Of a stretch of 64,000 bases of DNA, positions 45,728 to 53,315 are shown piece after piece (position 1 is the first letter of the stretch; each line of letters starts with the position of its first letter). This DNA comes from Gemmatimonadota bacterium (GTDB lineage Bacteria; Gemmatimonadota; Gemmatimonadetes; Longimicrobiales; Gaopeijiaceae). Under the pieces are notes generated by a model that searched no databases, was not told the DNA's origin, and worked only from the letters and a program-made list of their open reading frames with translations. The stretch lies in the NCBI GenBank assembly GCA_029262115.1, contig JAJCZZ010000090.1, forward strand, positions 1 to 64,000, written 5' to 3'. The position numbers were made by a program, and so were the translations under genes.

Positions 45728-46150
45728 TCAGTTCTTCTGGGCGCCCTCGGCGATCCACGTCCGGATCTTTTCGATGGCTTCGGCGCTGAGCAGGTCACCC
45801 TCCTCGGGCATGTCGCCGTCTTCGATCATCTCCAGGAGGAGGCTCTCGTCGGGTTCGCCGGGCTCGATGACCGGCCCGTACTCCGAACCCGCGATCACGC
45901 CCTCGTAGGTCGTGAGATTCAGCGACAACTCCGTACGTGGCTGTCCTTCGAAGGTGCCGCCGTGGCAGCTCACGCAGCTCTCTTCCAGGATCGGCTTGAT
46001 CTGTGACGCGAAGCTGACATCAGTGCGCGACTCGAGGAGCATCGAATCGCCGTCGCTCGGGGCCGGAACGCTTCCCTGAACGACCAAGGCGATCCCGGCA
46101 GGAAGGGCCAGGACTCCGAGCGATTTGAATACGGGGTGAAGTCGCTTCAC
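45728..46150 (-). CDS. secreted single-haem cytochrome c (PSCyt1-like)
   Basis: 140 aa from GTG 46150 (GGAGG 9 bp upstream). A signal or anchor covers residues about 8-26. One haem motif, CVSCHGG, after SFASQIKPILEESCVSCH, and a likely axial Met in DGDMPEEGDLLSAEAIEKI. This motif layout is that of the planctomycete cytochrome C domain. Convergent with the bc complex genes 17 bp away; it could accept electrons from the fused cytochrome b/c protein. Confidence 0.85.
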   Translation of the reverse strand: MKRLHPVFKSLGVLALPAGIALVVQGSVPAPSDGDSMLLESRTDVSFASQIKPILEESCVSCHGGTFEGQPRTELSLNLTTYEGVIAGSEYGPVIEPGEPDESLLLEMIEDGDMPEEGDLLSAEAIEKIRTWIAEGAQKN

Positions 46151-46330
46151 TGCGTCGATCCTCCGATCAGTCTGGATAACAGGCACGTCATTCAACGACG
46201 TATGAGACAGCGGAAACGTTGGAGGGTTCCCCTGACGCGTTGGGGTGTGCCCCGCGTCGCAGCCGGAGGCCGTGGTCGCGACGCACCCCTCACCGTGCGG
46301 GGGCTCCCTCGGGGCAACGCCGACGGCATG

Positions 46331-47131
46331 TCAACGCTCTCTGCGACGCTGCTCCGCGATCAACTCGTCGACCCAGTCCATGACCTGACCCACGGGCACG
46401 TCGAGCCGGTGGCCCTGTCCGGGTAGGATCGTCACCCGCACGGGTACTCCGACCTGGGCGAGGGTCCGATCCGTCGTGCGGGCGCCGTCGAGCCAGTTCG
46501 TGTCCGCGGCGCCGACCACGAGGTGGATGGGTAGCCCTCGCAGGCGCGAGGCCTCCTCCAGCGTCCCGACAAAGCGGCCCGGCAGGCCAATCAAGCCGGC
46601 GAACTGGCCGGGCGCTGACGCGGCTGCGTAGAAGGCGCCCAATCCGCCGTTGGAGACGCCCGCCAGAACCACCCGAGTCGTGTCCATCCCCTGTTCGTCC
46701 ATCCAGTCGAGGAGCGCGGGAACGACGTCGGTCCCGGTCGTCTCGAGGTAGGATGCGTCGCCTTCGAGGGCGACGACCCAATAGCCGCGCCGGGCGGGTT
46801 CATCGGCCCAGAATCGTTCGAGGGAACGGAGGACCAGGTCGGTCGTGCCGACACCCCCGGGCAGGGCGAGAACCACCGGTGCCCGGGCCTCGACGGCGGG
46901 GTCCGCCGACCGGGTGGCGAGCCCCTGCGGGGGAATCACCGCCACGCGGAAGGGCCGCCCGGCATTCCCGATTTCATGCCACGTGTGCGTTGGGGCGACC
47001 TGACCGTTCACGGAGCCGGTCAGGACGGCCGCCGCAACGAGGTGCGGGGCCACCCTCCGCGCGAGGGTCGGGACGCTCAGAATCGAGAAGACGCGCACAG
47101 GGTGCGGGAGCGGCACGATTGCTCGCCCCAC
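46331..47131 (-). CDS. secreted alpha/beta hydrolase
   Basis: 266 aa from GTG 47131 (or GTG 47098). Signal segment LARRVAPHLVAAAVLTGS. Nucleophile Ser160 in LAGVSNGGLGAF, Asp210 in VVGAADTNW, His241 in PGQGHRLDVP form the triad; oxyanion region is LALPGGVGTTD. Similar in build to feruloyl-esterase/PHB-depolymerase-like and dienelactone-hydrolase-like enzymes; the substrate is open. Between 46151 and 46330 nothing else is seen. Confidence 0.82.
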   Translation of the reverse strand: MGRAIVPLPHPVRVFSILSVPTLARRVAPHLVAAAVLTGSVNGQVAPTHTWHEIGNAGRPFRVAVIPPQGLATRSADPAVEARAPVVLALPGGVGTTDLVLRSLERFWADEPARRGYWVVALEGDASYLETTGTDVVPALLDWMDEQGMDTTRVVLAGVSNGGLGAFYAAASAPGQFAGLIGLPGRFVGTLEEASRLRGLPIHLVVGAADTNWLDGARTTDRTLAQVGVPVRVTILPGQGHRLDVPVGQVMDWVDELIAEQRRRER

Positions 47132-47180
47132 GCTGGACGCGGCCCCGGAAGCAGGCGGTCGGCCGTCCGCGGGTCCGCCG

Positions 47181-47711
47181 TCAGTGGACCTCGAACGAGA
47201 CGGTGTCCGTAACCCACGGCTGCAGAGGAACGTGCGCCCCGTCCGCCACGACCGCGATCACCCTGTGCTGTCCTGCTGCCACGTTGGTGAACGTGTACTG
47301 GGCGGACCCGTCTCCGAGGTGGATGACGCTGTTCGGTACCGCCGGAATCGGAATGCCGGCCTGGCTGACGTCCGCGTCCAGGAAGATGTGGTGGTGCCCC
47401 GATCCGGCGGTCATGTCGCCGGCCGGTCGGATCTCGAAGCCGGCATGGCTGAGTCGCACCGTCACGTCCCCGCCGTTGACCGTCGCCCCGTCCGCGGGCG
47501 CGACGATCTGTACGGAGAGCCCGGCCCCGGTGGACCCGTCCGCCATGGCATCGCCCTCCGAACCCTCAGCCGGGTCCGGCGACGCCGGCGTCATGACCTG
47601 TGGATCGAGTCGGGGCTGTTGCTCCGTCGTATCGCCCGAACAGCCGGCCAGGACGAACACGGGGAGCAGGACCGCCAGAAGTGGGCGGCGGGGATGGGTC
47701 GGGCGAGACAT
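47181..47711 (-). CDS. DUF4399-domain lipoprotein
   Basis: 176 aa. Lipobox VLAGC, Cys24. The linker (25-65) is acidic; the DUF4399 domain has VQIVAPADGATVNGGDVTVR, then TAGSGHHHIFLDADV and HRVIAVVADGAHVPLQPWV. The family is a beta-sandwich found on lipoproteins in the cell envelope; function unknown. Divergent from the asnB leader, with a 390-bp gap carrying the inverted-repeat element. Confidence 0.85.
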   Translation of the reverse strand: MSRPTHPRRPLLAVLLPVFVLAGCSGDTTEQQPRLDPQVMTPASPDPAEGSEGDAMADGSTGAGLSVQIVAPADGATVNGGDVTVRLSHAGFEIRPAGDMTAGSGHHHIFLDADVSQAGIPIPAVPNSVIHLGDGSAQYTFTNVAAGQHRVIAVVADGAHVPLQPWVTDTVSFEVH

Positions 47712-47777
47712 GGCGGGCTCCGGCGTGGACGATGCTTGGACCTCGTGGAAAACCCCCGGGTGGCCACTCCGTTCCTA

Positions 47778-48003
47778 AGTGTGGTGTTGCGGAAGTGTCT
47801 CGGCCATTCGAGAGGACCACGCTATCGCGCGGTGCCCGCATCCGGCCCTGGGTCGTTGCTCCTCGACCCACGCCTTCGGCTCGGGTACCCCATAGCGGTG
47901 CTATTCCTCGTCGTCGCGCCTACCAGGGGGGCACCCGGGTCCGCAGGACCTGGGTCGCGCCTCGGCCCTCTCGGTGGCTCGCGAACTTCCGAAACACCAC
48001 ACT
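47778..48003. mobile_element. 226-bp inverted-repeat (MITE-like) element
   Basis: The left arm AGTGTGGTGTTGCGGAAGT (47778-47796) is the reverse complement of ACTTCCGAAACACCACACT (47985-48003) at 18 of 19 positions, and the pairing continues imperfectly for about 18 more bases into both arms. The interior contains a further hairpin, GGGTCG with CGACCC around 47866-47885. No transposase is encoded and no target duplication is obvious. It occupies most of the gene-free gap 47712-48099. Confidence 0.55.
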
Positions 48004-48099
48004 GCGCGCGTCCATACTCGGACGGCGCCTCTTGTGCAACGGTCCGGAGTGGACCAAGCTGAATCAGGTCAGCTTCACCACCTCGGAGACCCTACCGGT

Positions 48100-48177
48100 T
48101 TGACGACGTCCAATCGCAATCGCCTGAATGGAAACAGCACCCCACCGGGGAGCTGGTTCTGGAGGCGTGCGCGCTAG
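48100..48177 (+). CDS. asparagine-rich leader peptide of asnB
   Basis: TTG 48100 to TAG 48175-48177, 25 residues, GGAG 11 bp upstream at 48085-48088; a GTG at 48049 is a longer alternative. The segment SNRNRLNGN has four Asn codons (AAT 48112, AAT 48118, AAT 48127, AAC 48133), three of them the AT-rich AAT codon that is uncommon in such GC-rich DNA. It sits directly before the hairpin/terminator and the asparagine synthetase gene, the arrangement of an attenuator leader. Confidence 0.65.
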   Translation: MTTSNRNRLNGNSTPPGSWFWRRAR

Positions 48178-48213
48178 ACGACGGCGCGGTCTCCCGATCC
48201 GACGGCTCCCCGG
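48137..48213 (+). promoter_or_regulatory. attenuator: antiterminator and protector hairpin
   Basis: Segment 48145-48153, CCGGGGAGC, is exactly complementary over 9 bp to 48205-48213, GCTCCCCGG, the 5' arm of the terminator. It can also fold locally in hairpin 48137-48153 (CCCC/GGGG, loop ACC). The pairings exclude each other. A ribosome stalled at the Asn codons (48112-48135) would leave 48145-48153 free to form the antiterminator; a ribosome reaching the stop would cover it and let the terminator form. Confidence 0.65.
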
Positions 48214-48235
48214 CACGACCGGGGGGCCTTTTTTT
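48204..48235 (+). terminator. intrinsic terminator in the asnB leader
   Basis: 10-bp stem GGCTCCCCGG (48204-48213) / CCGGGGGGCC (48219-48228) with one G-U pair, loop CACGA, then seven T (48229-48235). It lies only 20 bp before the asnB ATG and after no complete gene other than the leader peptide, so it can serve only as a regulated stop. Confidence 0.88.
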
Positions 48236-48255
48236 ATGCAACTCAAGAGGAAGTC

Positions 48256-49992
48256 ATGTGCTCGATCCTTGGCATCATCGACGTCGACGGCACGACGGAC
48301 GCACTGCGTGAGCGGGCGCTCGGCCTGTCGCGGCTTCAGCGGCATCGTGGGCCGGACTGGTCCGGTGTTTTCTGCGACGACCGCACCGTCCTCGTTCACG
48401 AGCGTCTGGCCATTGTCGACGTGGCACACGGGGCGCAGCCCCTCCTTGGCGAGCAAGGAAGGAGGGCGCTGGCCGTGAACGGCGAGATCTACAACCACAA
48501 GCTGTTGGAGGCCGGCCTCCAGCAGCCGTATGCGTTCTCGACCGCGTCCGACTGCGAGGTGATCCTGGCCCTGTACGCCGAGCGTGGGCCGGACTTCCTG
48601 GACGAATTGAACGGCATCTTCGCGTTCATCCTGTACGACGGTGGGTACACTGCGGGAGAGGCGGGAGACGGGGTTGGAGCGGATGGAGCGGTGGCGGACG
48701 ACGCGGGCGCGGTCGGTCGCTGGGTGGTCGCTCGGGACCCGATCGGTGTGGTCCCCCTGTACTGGGGGCGGGACGCCGAGGGCGTCCTCCATGTGGCCTC
48801 GGAGATGAAGGCGCTGACACCCGTCTGCGTCGATGTCACCGAATTCCCCCCCGGTCACGTGTGGGACAGTTCGTCCGGACGGGAACCCGAGCGCTACCAC
48901 CGGCGCCACTGGCAGTCGTTCGAAACGCTCGAGAGCGAACCCGCCGACACCGACCGACTCGCGGACGCGCTGGAGGCAGCCGTCCGTCGCCAACTCATGT
49001 CCGACGTGCCCTACGGGGCGCTACTCTCGGGAGGGTTGGACTCGTCCATCATCGCGGCGCTCGCGGCTCGACACGCGGCGCGACGCGTCGAGGACAACGA
49101 GCGATCCCCCGCGTGGTGGCCGCGGCTGCACACGTTCTGCATCGGCCTGGAGGGGTCACCCGACTGCGCCAAGGCACGCGAGGTGGCGGACCACATCGGC
49201 TCAGTCCACCACGAGTTCATCTACACGGTGCAGGAGGGGATCGACGCCCTCCGGGACGTCGTCTGGCACCTCGAGACGTACGACGTGACGACCATTCGGG
49301 CCGCCACGCCCATGTTTCTCATGGCGCGCAGGATCCGGGCGATGGGCATCAAGATGGTCCTGTCGGGGGAGGGCGCCGACGAGGTCTTCGGGGGATACCT
49401 TTACTTCCACAAGGCCCCCGACGCGGAGGCGTTCCACCGGGAAACCACCCGCAAGCTCGAGCGCCTGCATCTTTACGACTGCCTCCGCGCCAACAAGGCG
49501 ATGGCCGCGTGGGGCGTCGAGGCGCGCGTCCCGTTCCTCGACACCGAGTTTCTCGATGTGGCCATGGCCGTCGACCCCGAGGCCAAACGGCCGGCCGGCC
49601 GGATCGAGAAGCACGTTCTACGGGAGGCGTTCGGCCACCTGCTGCCGGAGTCCGTCGCGTGGCGCCAGAAGGAGCAGTTTTCCGACGGCGTCGGGTACGG
49701 CTGGATCGACGGGCTCCGCGACCATGCCGAAGCCCAGGTGACGGACGTCCAATTGGCGCACGCCGCGAGCCGCTTCACGGTCAACCCTCCTCCCACCAAG
49801 GAGGCGTTCCTGTACCGGACGATCTTCGACGAACTGTTCCCACTGGAAGCGGCGGCGCGGTGCGTCCCGGGTGGAGCATCGGTGGCCTGTTCGACGCCGG
49901 AGGCGCTGGCCTGGGACGCGGCGTTGTCGGCCGTGGTCGATCCGTCCGGACGGGCGGTGCGGGGCGTCCACGAGCAGGCATATGCCGAGTGA
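48256..49992 (+). CDS. asnB: glutamine-hydrolysing asparagine synthetase B
   Basis: 578 aa. The N-terminal glutaminase begins MCSILGI, with Cys2 as the nucleophile, and has AVNGEIYNH (N75, G76, E77); the synthetase domain has the ATP-pyrophosphatase loop LLSGGLDSS (257-264) and VLSGEGADEVFGGY. It makes asparagine from aspartate, glutamine and ATP in the cytosol. Residues 129-155 are a Gly/Ala/Asp-rich insert between the strands of the glutaminase domain, absent from most AsnB. ATG 48256 is preceded by GAGGAAG. Expression is probably set by the Asn leader and terminator just upstream. Confidence 0.95.
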   Translation: MCSILGIIDVDGTTDALRERALGLSRLQRHRGPDWSGVFCDDRTVLVHERLAIVDVAHGAQPLLGEQGRRALAVNGEIYNHKLLEAGLQQPYAFSTASDCEVILALYAERGPDFLDELNGIFAFILYDGGYTAGEAGDGVGADGAVADDAGAVGRWVVARDPIGVVPLYWGRDAEGVLHVASEMKALTPVCVDVTEFPPGHVWDSSSGREPERYHRRHWQSFETLESEPADTDRLADALEAAVRRQLMSDVPYGALLSGGLDSSIIAALAARHAARRVEDNERSPAWWPRLHTFCIGLEGSPDCAKAREVADHIGSVHHEFIYTVQEGIDALRDVVWHLETYDVTTIRAATPMFLMARRIRAMGIKMVLSGEGADEVFGGYLYFHKAPDAEAFHRETTRKLERLHLYDCLRANKAMAAWGVEARVPFLDTEFLDVAMAVDPEAKRPAGRIEKHVLREAFGHLLPESVAWRQKEQFSDGVGYGWIDGLRDHAEAQVTDVQLAHAASRFTVNPPPTKEAFLYRTIFDELFPLEAAARCVPGGASVACSTPEALAWDAALSAVVDPSGRAVRGVHEQAYAE

Positions 49993-50107
49993 CTCGACCG
50001 AAATGCCTGGCTTCCAGGATGACACCGGTGCAACATGGGGAAGGCAGCGGCCGTACGTTCTATCGAGACCGGCTACCGCTGCCACGCAGCGAACCCTGGA
50101 GATTCCC

Positions 50108-50578
50108 ATGACGTACCGCGCCCTGGCGGCCCTGGCCGCGACGACCCTCGTCGTGTCCGCCTGCAACATCCGGCCGCGACCGAACCTTCCGAGTCCGGAC
50201 GTCGGCGAGACGATCACCCGTGAAGAGATCTCGGAGACGGGGGCGCGCACCATGTGGGACGCCCTGACCCGCACCGTGAAGTACACGCAGTTCCAGGAGA
50301 GCGGCACGGGCTCACCCCAGCGCATCCGCCGGCGGGGCGCCTCGTCGATCGTGCTTCACGAGGACATGCCGATCCTCATCGATCAGGTCCGGGTGCTCGA
50401 CGTGACCCTGCTGGCCTCGCTCCGAGCGGACGACATCGATCGGATTCAGGTGCTGACCGGCCTTCACGCTACGACGTACTACGGGACGAACGCGGGCGAC
50501 GGCATCATCCTGATCTTCACGCGGACAGCCGACGAAGAGTTTATCGACAAGAAGAAGGTGACGGTGGCGTCGCGCTAG
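50108..50578 (+). CDS. lipoprotein made of an isolated TonB-receptor plug domain
   Basis: 156 aa. Lipobox VVSAC with Cys19. The remainder matches a TonB-dependent receptor plug: ITREEISETGARTMWDALTR, RIRRRGASSIVLHEDMPILI, LRADDIDRIQVLTGLHATTY, NAGDGIILIFTRTADEEF. No beta-barrel follows; the gene stops after the plug. Such stand-alone plug lipoproteins occur in Gemmatimonadota with unknown role. Followed by a strong terminator. The region 49993-50107 before it shows no gene. Confidence 0.75.
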   Translation: MTYRALAALAATTLVVSACNIRPRPNLPSPDVGETITREEISETGARTMWDALTRTVKYTQFQESGTGSPQRIRRRGASSIVLHEDMPILIDQVRVLDVTLLASLRADDIDRIQVLTGLHATTYYGTNAGDGIILIFTRTADEEFIDKKKVTVASR

Positions 50579-50595
50579 TACCCGACGGACAAACG

Positions 50596-50630
50596 AAGGG
50601 GCGCCCCGCCGAAAGCGGGACGCCCCTTCT
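50596..50630 (+). terminator. intrinsic terminator after the plug lipoprotein gene
   Basis: 14-nt arms AAGGGGCGCCCCGC (50596-50609) and GCGGGACGCCCCTT (50615-50628), one mismatch, loop CGAAA, then CT. The T tract is cut short; group IIC intron sequence begins 8 bp further on, as expected for an element that inserts beside terminator stems. Confidence 0.75.
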
Positions 50631-51067
50631 GATGCTGTACGCCCGGCATGGGCGGTGGTCAGGAGGTGAGAGTCCTCCCGGGACCTGGTCGCAGGGACCG
50701 GAGTGAACCGCAGGGCGCTGACCGCGAGGGAGGCGCTGGAGGAAGCGGAGTAGCGGAGTCGCGAGCCGACGAACAGAAACCGGAGAGGAGGCGCTGCCGA
50801 CCAGGGCGAGCGGGCAACGGACCGCGAAGCTCTCGCGACCAAGGGGGAGCGGCGTAGATCCGGCGGTTCTGCGACGAAGGCCAGGGTTCTTATCCGGGGA
50901 GGTCTCGCTTCACGCCTGAAAGGGCGACGCGAGGGGGCCGCGCTTGGATGCTTCCCTGAGCGGAGCGAGAAGTCAGCAGAGGCCGTAGTAGTCGGGCCGG
51001 GCGCACGCATGCGCTAGGACCCAGCCCGCCCGACGAAGGGCCGAACGGAGCGGAGGGCGAAGTCACC

Positions 51068-53186
51068 TTGAGCCGTGGGAAGGCCATGCGCCAGAAGACC
51101 ATGCAGATGGAGCTCTCGCTGGAGGGTAGGGGTGAAGCCCCGAGGGTACAGCGGAGCGGCGAAGCCGGACGAGCGACGAAGGGAAGGACGCGCTCGGGAA
51201 TCGACCACGACCGGTTGATGGAGCTCGTGGTCGAGCGCGAGAACTGCCTACGGGCCCTCAAGCGCGTGCGACGGAACAAGGGCAGTTCGGGAGTGGACGG
51301 GATGACGGTGGAGGATCTAGCGGCGTACCTGGCGGAGCACTGGACGGGAATCCGGGAGCCGTTGATATCGGGGACTACCAGCCGATGCCGGTGCGACGCG
51401 TGGAGATTCCGAAGAGCAGCGGCGGGGTCCGGCCGCTGGGGATCCCGACGGTACTCGACCGGTTCGTCCAGCAACTGATGGTGCAGGTGCTGCAACCGAT
51501 CTTCGATCCGACCTTCAGCGAGCACAGCCACGGCTTCCGGCCAGGGCGACGAGCGCACGATGCCGTGCGTGAGGCGCAACGCTACATCCAAGACGGGAGA
51601 CGCTGGGTGGTGGACGTGGACCTGGAAAAGTATTTGGAGACCCCTTCACACTACCCCCTCTCTGAATGTGGTTCGTCGAAGAATCTAGGAGCCATGTCTA
51701 AGACCTTGACACGCAATCTTTTACGGCGTCCGCGGCGTACGTGTACGGCTTGGAGCTTGCCGGATTTGACATGATGCAAGACCGTCTGGCGAGAGACGCC
51801 GAGAATACGAGTGGCCTCGCGCAGGGGGACGTAGCCTTCAGGTGCCTGTTCGACAAAGCGAGAACGGAGTTCTTCCGTGAAGCGAATCCGCCACGGCGCA
51901 CCGGGCGTGAGTTGCTCGCCGGCGATGAAGCCGTCGTTCAGCCAACGGTGGACCGTTGAGGCCGCGACCCCAAGGCGCTCGGCGGTTCGGTCCACGGTCA
52001 ACAGCTCGCCCTCGGGTGACTGCGGCGCTGAAAGCACGGAATGCCCCCAATGGTTGCGCAGGCCGCAGACTCGGTTGGCCGTGAAGCGCATGCCGGTTGC
52101 GGTCCTGCGTCCCTGACGATTCAAGATCCCCGTGATCACGGCATCAGGGTAGTGAGTGGCCAGGCGGCGCAGGAGTTGGACGGTTTCCTCGTCCGTGCGA
52201 ATGGTCGCGGGGCGAGAATGCGGCAGCGGGAGCTCGATTTGCCGGATCAGGCCACCCTGCCAGCGGAGCGTCAGAGCGGCCCGTGCTTCCTCTCTGCTGA
52301 CACGGATGAGGACCTCATCGAGGAGGGTCCGCAGCAGCTCCTTGCGGTCTCGGTCCGTCGTGGTCGGCGCCGACCAGACGCGCTTGAGGTCCTGGCCGAG
52401 ATGGGCAAGCTGGAGAACCGAATCGGGGACCGACGTCTACTCCGGACGATCCGTCGCTACCTGGGAGCCGGCATGATGGCCGACGGCGTGGCGATGGAGC
52501 GGCACGAGGGCACGCCGCAGGGCGGGCCTCGGTCGCCGCTGCTGGCGAACGTGCTCTTGGACGATGTGGACAAGGAACTGGAGAGGCGCGGACACGCCTT
52601 CGTCCGGTACGCCGACGACTGCAATGTGTACGTGCGGTCGAGGCGGGCGGGGGAGCGGGTCATGGAAGCCCTGCGGGGTTTCTACGCGAGACTCCGGCTC
52701 CGGGTCAACGAGGACAAGAGCGCGGTGGCGCGGGTATGGGGCCGGAAGTTCCTGGGCTACAGCTTCTGGGTGGCCAACGGGCGTCAGGTCAAGCTCCGTG
52801 TCGCGCCGAAATCGAGGGAGAGCTTCAAGCAGCGGGTCCGGCAGATCACGAGCCGGAACGGCGGACGGAGCCTGGAGAGGGTCTGCGAAGAACTCGGGCG
52901 GTACCTGCGCCGCGGGCGGCAATACTTTACGCTGGCCGACACCCCGAGGATCTTCCAGGCACTCGACCCATGGATCCATCGCCGTCTGCGGATGCTGCAA
53001 CTCAAGCAGTGGAAGCGTGGAACCACCGTCTACCGGGAGTTGCGGCGCCGAGGAGTCGGCGGACAGCCCCTTGGCATGGCGGCCCGGTTCGCGCGGAGTT
53101 GGTGGCACGTCGCAGCCCATAAGGCTCTTCACTTCGCCCTGCCGGGCGAGTACTTCGACTCCCTCGGTGTCGTTCGTCTGGCATGA
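51068..53186 (+). pseudogene. ltrA: group II intron reverse transcriptase/maturase, disrupted
   Basis: Three pieces. 51068 to about 51365 encodes the N-terminus (LKRVRRNKGSSGVDGMTVED, then WTGIREPLISG). A frameshift near 51365 leads to PVRRVEIPKSSGGVRPLGIP, then LDRFVQQLMVQVLQPIFDP and SHGFRPGRR, up to the first catalytic Asp in VVDVDLEKYL (to about 51635). Foreign sequence replaces some 15 residues. RT resumes at about 52414 with IGDRRLLRTIRRYLGAGMM, PQGGPRSPLLANVLLDDV, the active-site YADD in FVRYADDCNVY, and a maturase domain ending FDSLGVVRLA. No endonuclease domain, as in class C. Confidence 0.85.
51651..52413 (-). pseudogene. serine recombinase C-terminal fragment inside the intron RT
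   Basis: A 254-codon open stretch ends at TAG 51651. It reads PTTTDRDRKELLRTLLDEVL, SRPATIRTDEETVQLLRRLA and VITGILNRQGRRTATGMRFT, followed by helix-turn-helix segments TAERLGVAASTVHRWLNDGF and TRILGVSRQTVLHHVKSGKL. This is the DNA-binding C-terminal part of a large serine recombinase with excisionase-like HTH motifs; the N-terminal catalytic domain is missing and no start precedes GTG 52139. The natural stop is present, so only the 3' piece was captured. Confidence 0.8.
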
Positions 53187-53315
53187 TGCACGTACCTCAA
53201 CGCTCCGAACCGCCGGATGCGGACCCGCATGTCCGGTGGTGTGGGAGGGGGACAGCCGGGATCACCGGCTGCCCCCTATCCCGATCTTGACTACGTAGGG
53301 CTCAGGAGTCGCCGA

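Larger units (their letters stand above)
50637..53284 (+). mobile_element. group IIC intron, degenerate
   Basis: The 5' end GTACG (variant of GTGYG) with hairpin GCCCGGCATGGGC begins at 50637. Structured domain I-III sequence fills 50637-51067. The 3' end shows domain V (about 53206-53240, CGCCGGATGCGG paired with CCGCATGTCCGGTGG) and domain VI up to CCCGAT at 53284. It sits just after a terminator hairpin, the known target preference of IIC introns. The encoded reverse transcriptase is broken and interrupted, so the intron cannot move by itself; whether it still splices is uncertain because of the internal insertion. Boundaries are good to a few bases. Confidence 0.8.

Noticed and set aside
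48000-48256. T-box riboswitch upstream of asnB
   Set aside because: I see no T-box consensus or specifier-loop/stem I pattern; the Asn-rich leader ORF with alternative pairings explains the terminator better.
51651-52139. intact small recombinase gene from GTG 52139
   Set aside because: The frame continues upstream of this GTG with homologous recombinase sequence but no start and no catalytic domain, so it is a fragment.
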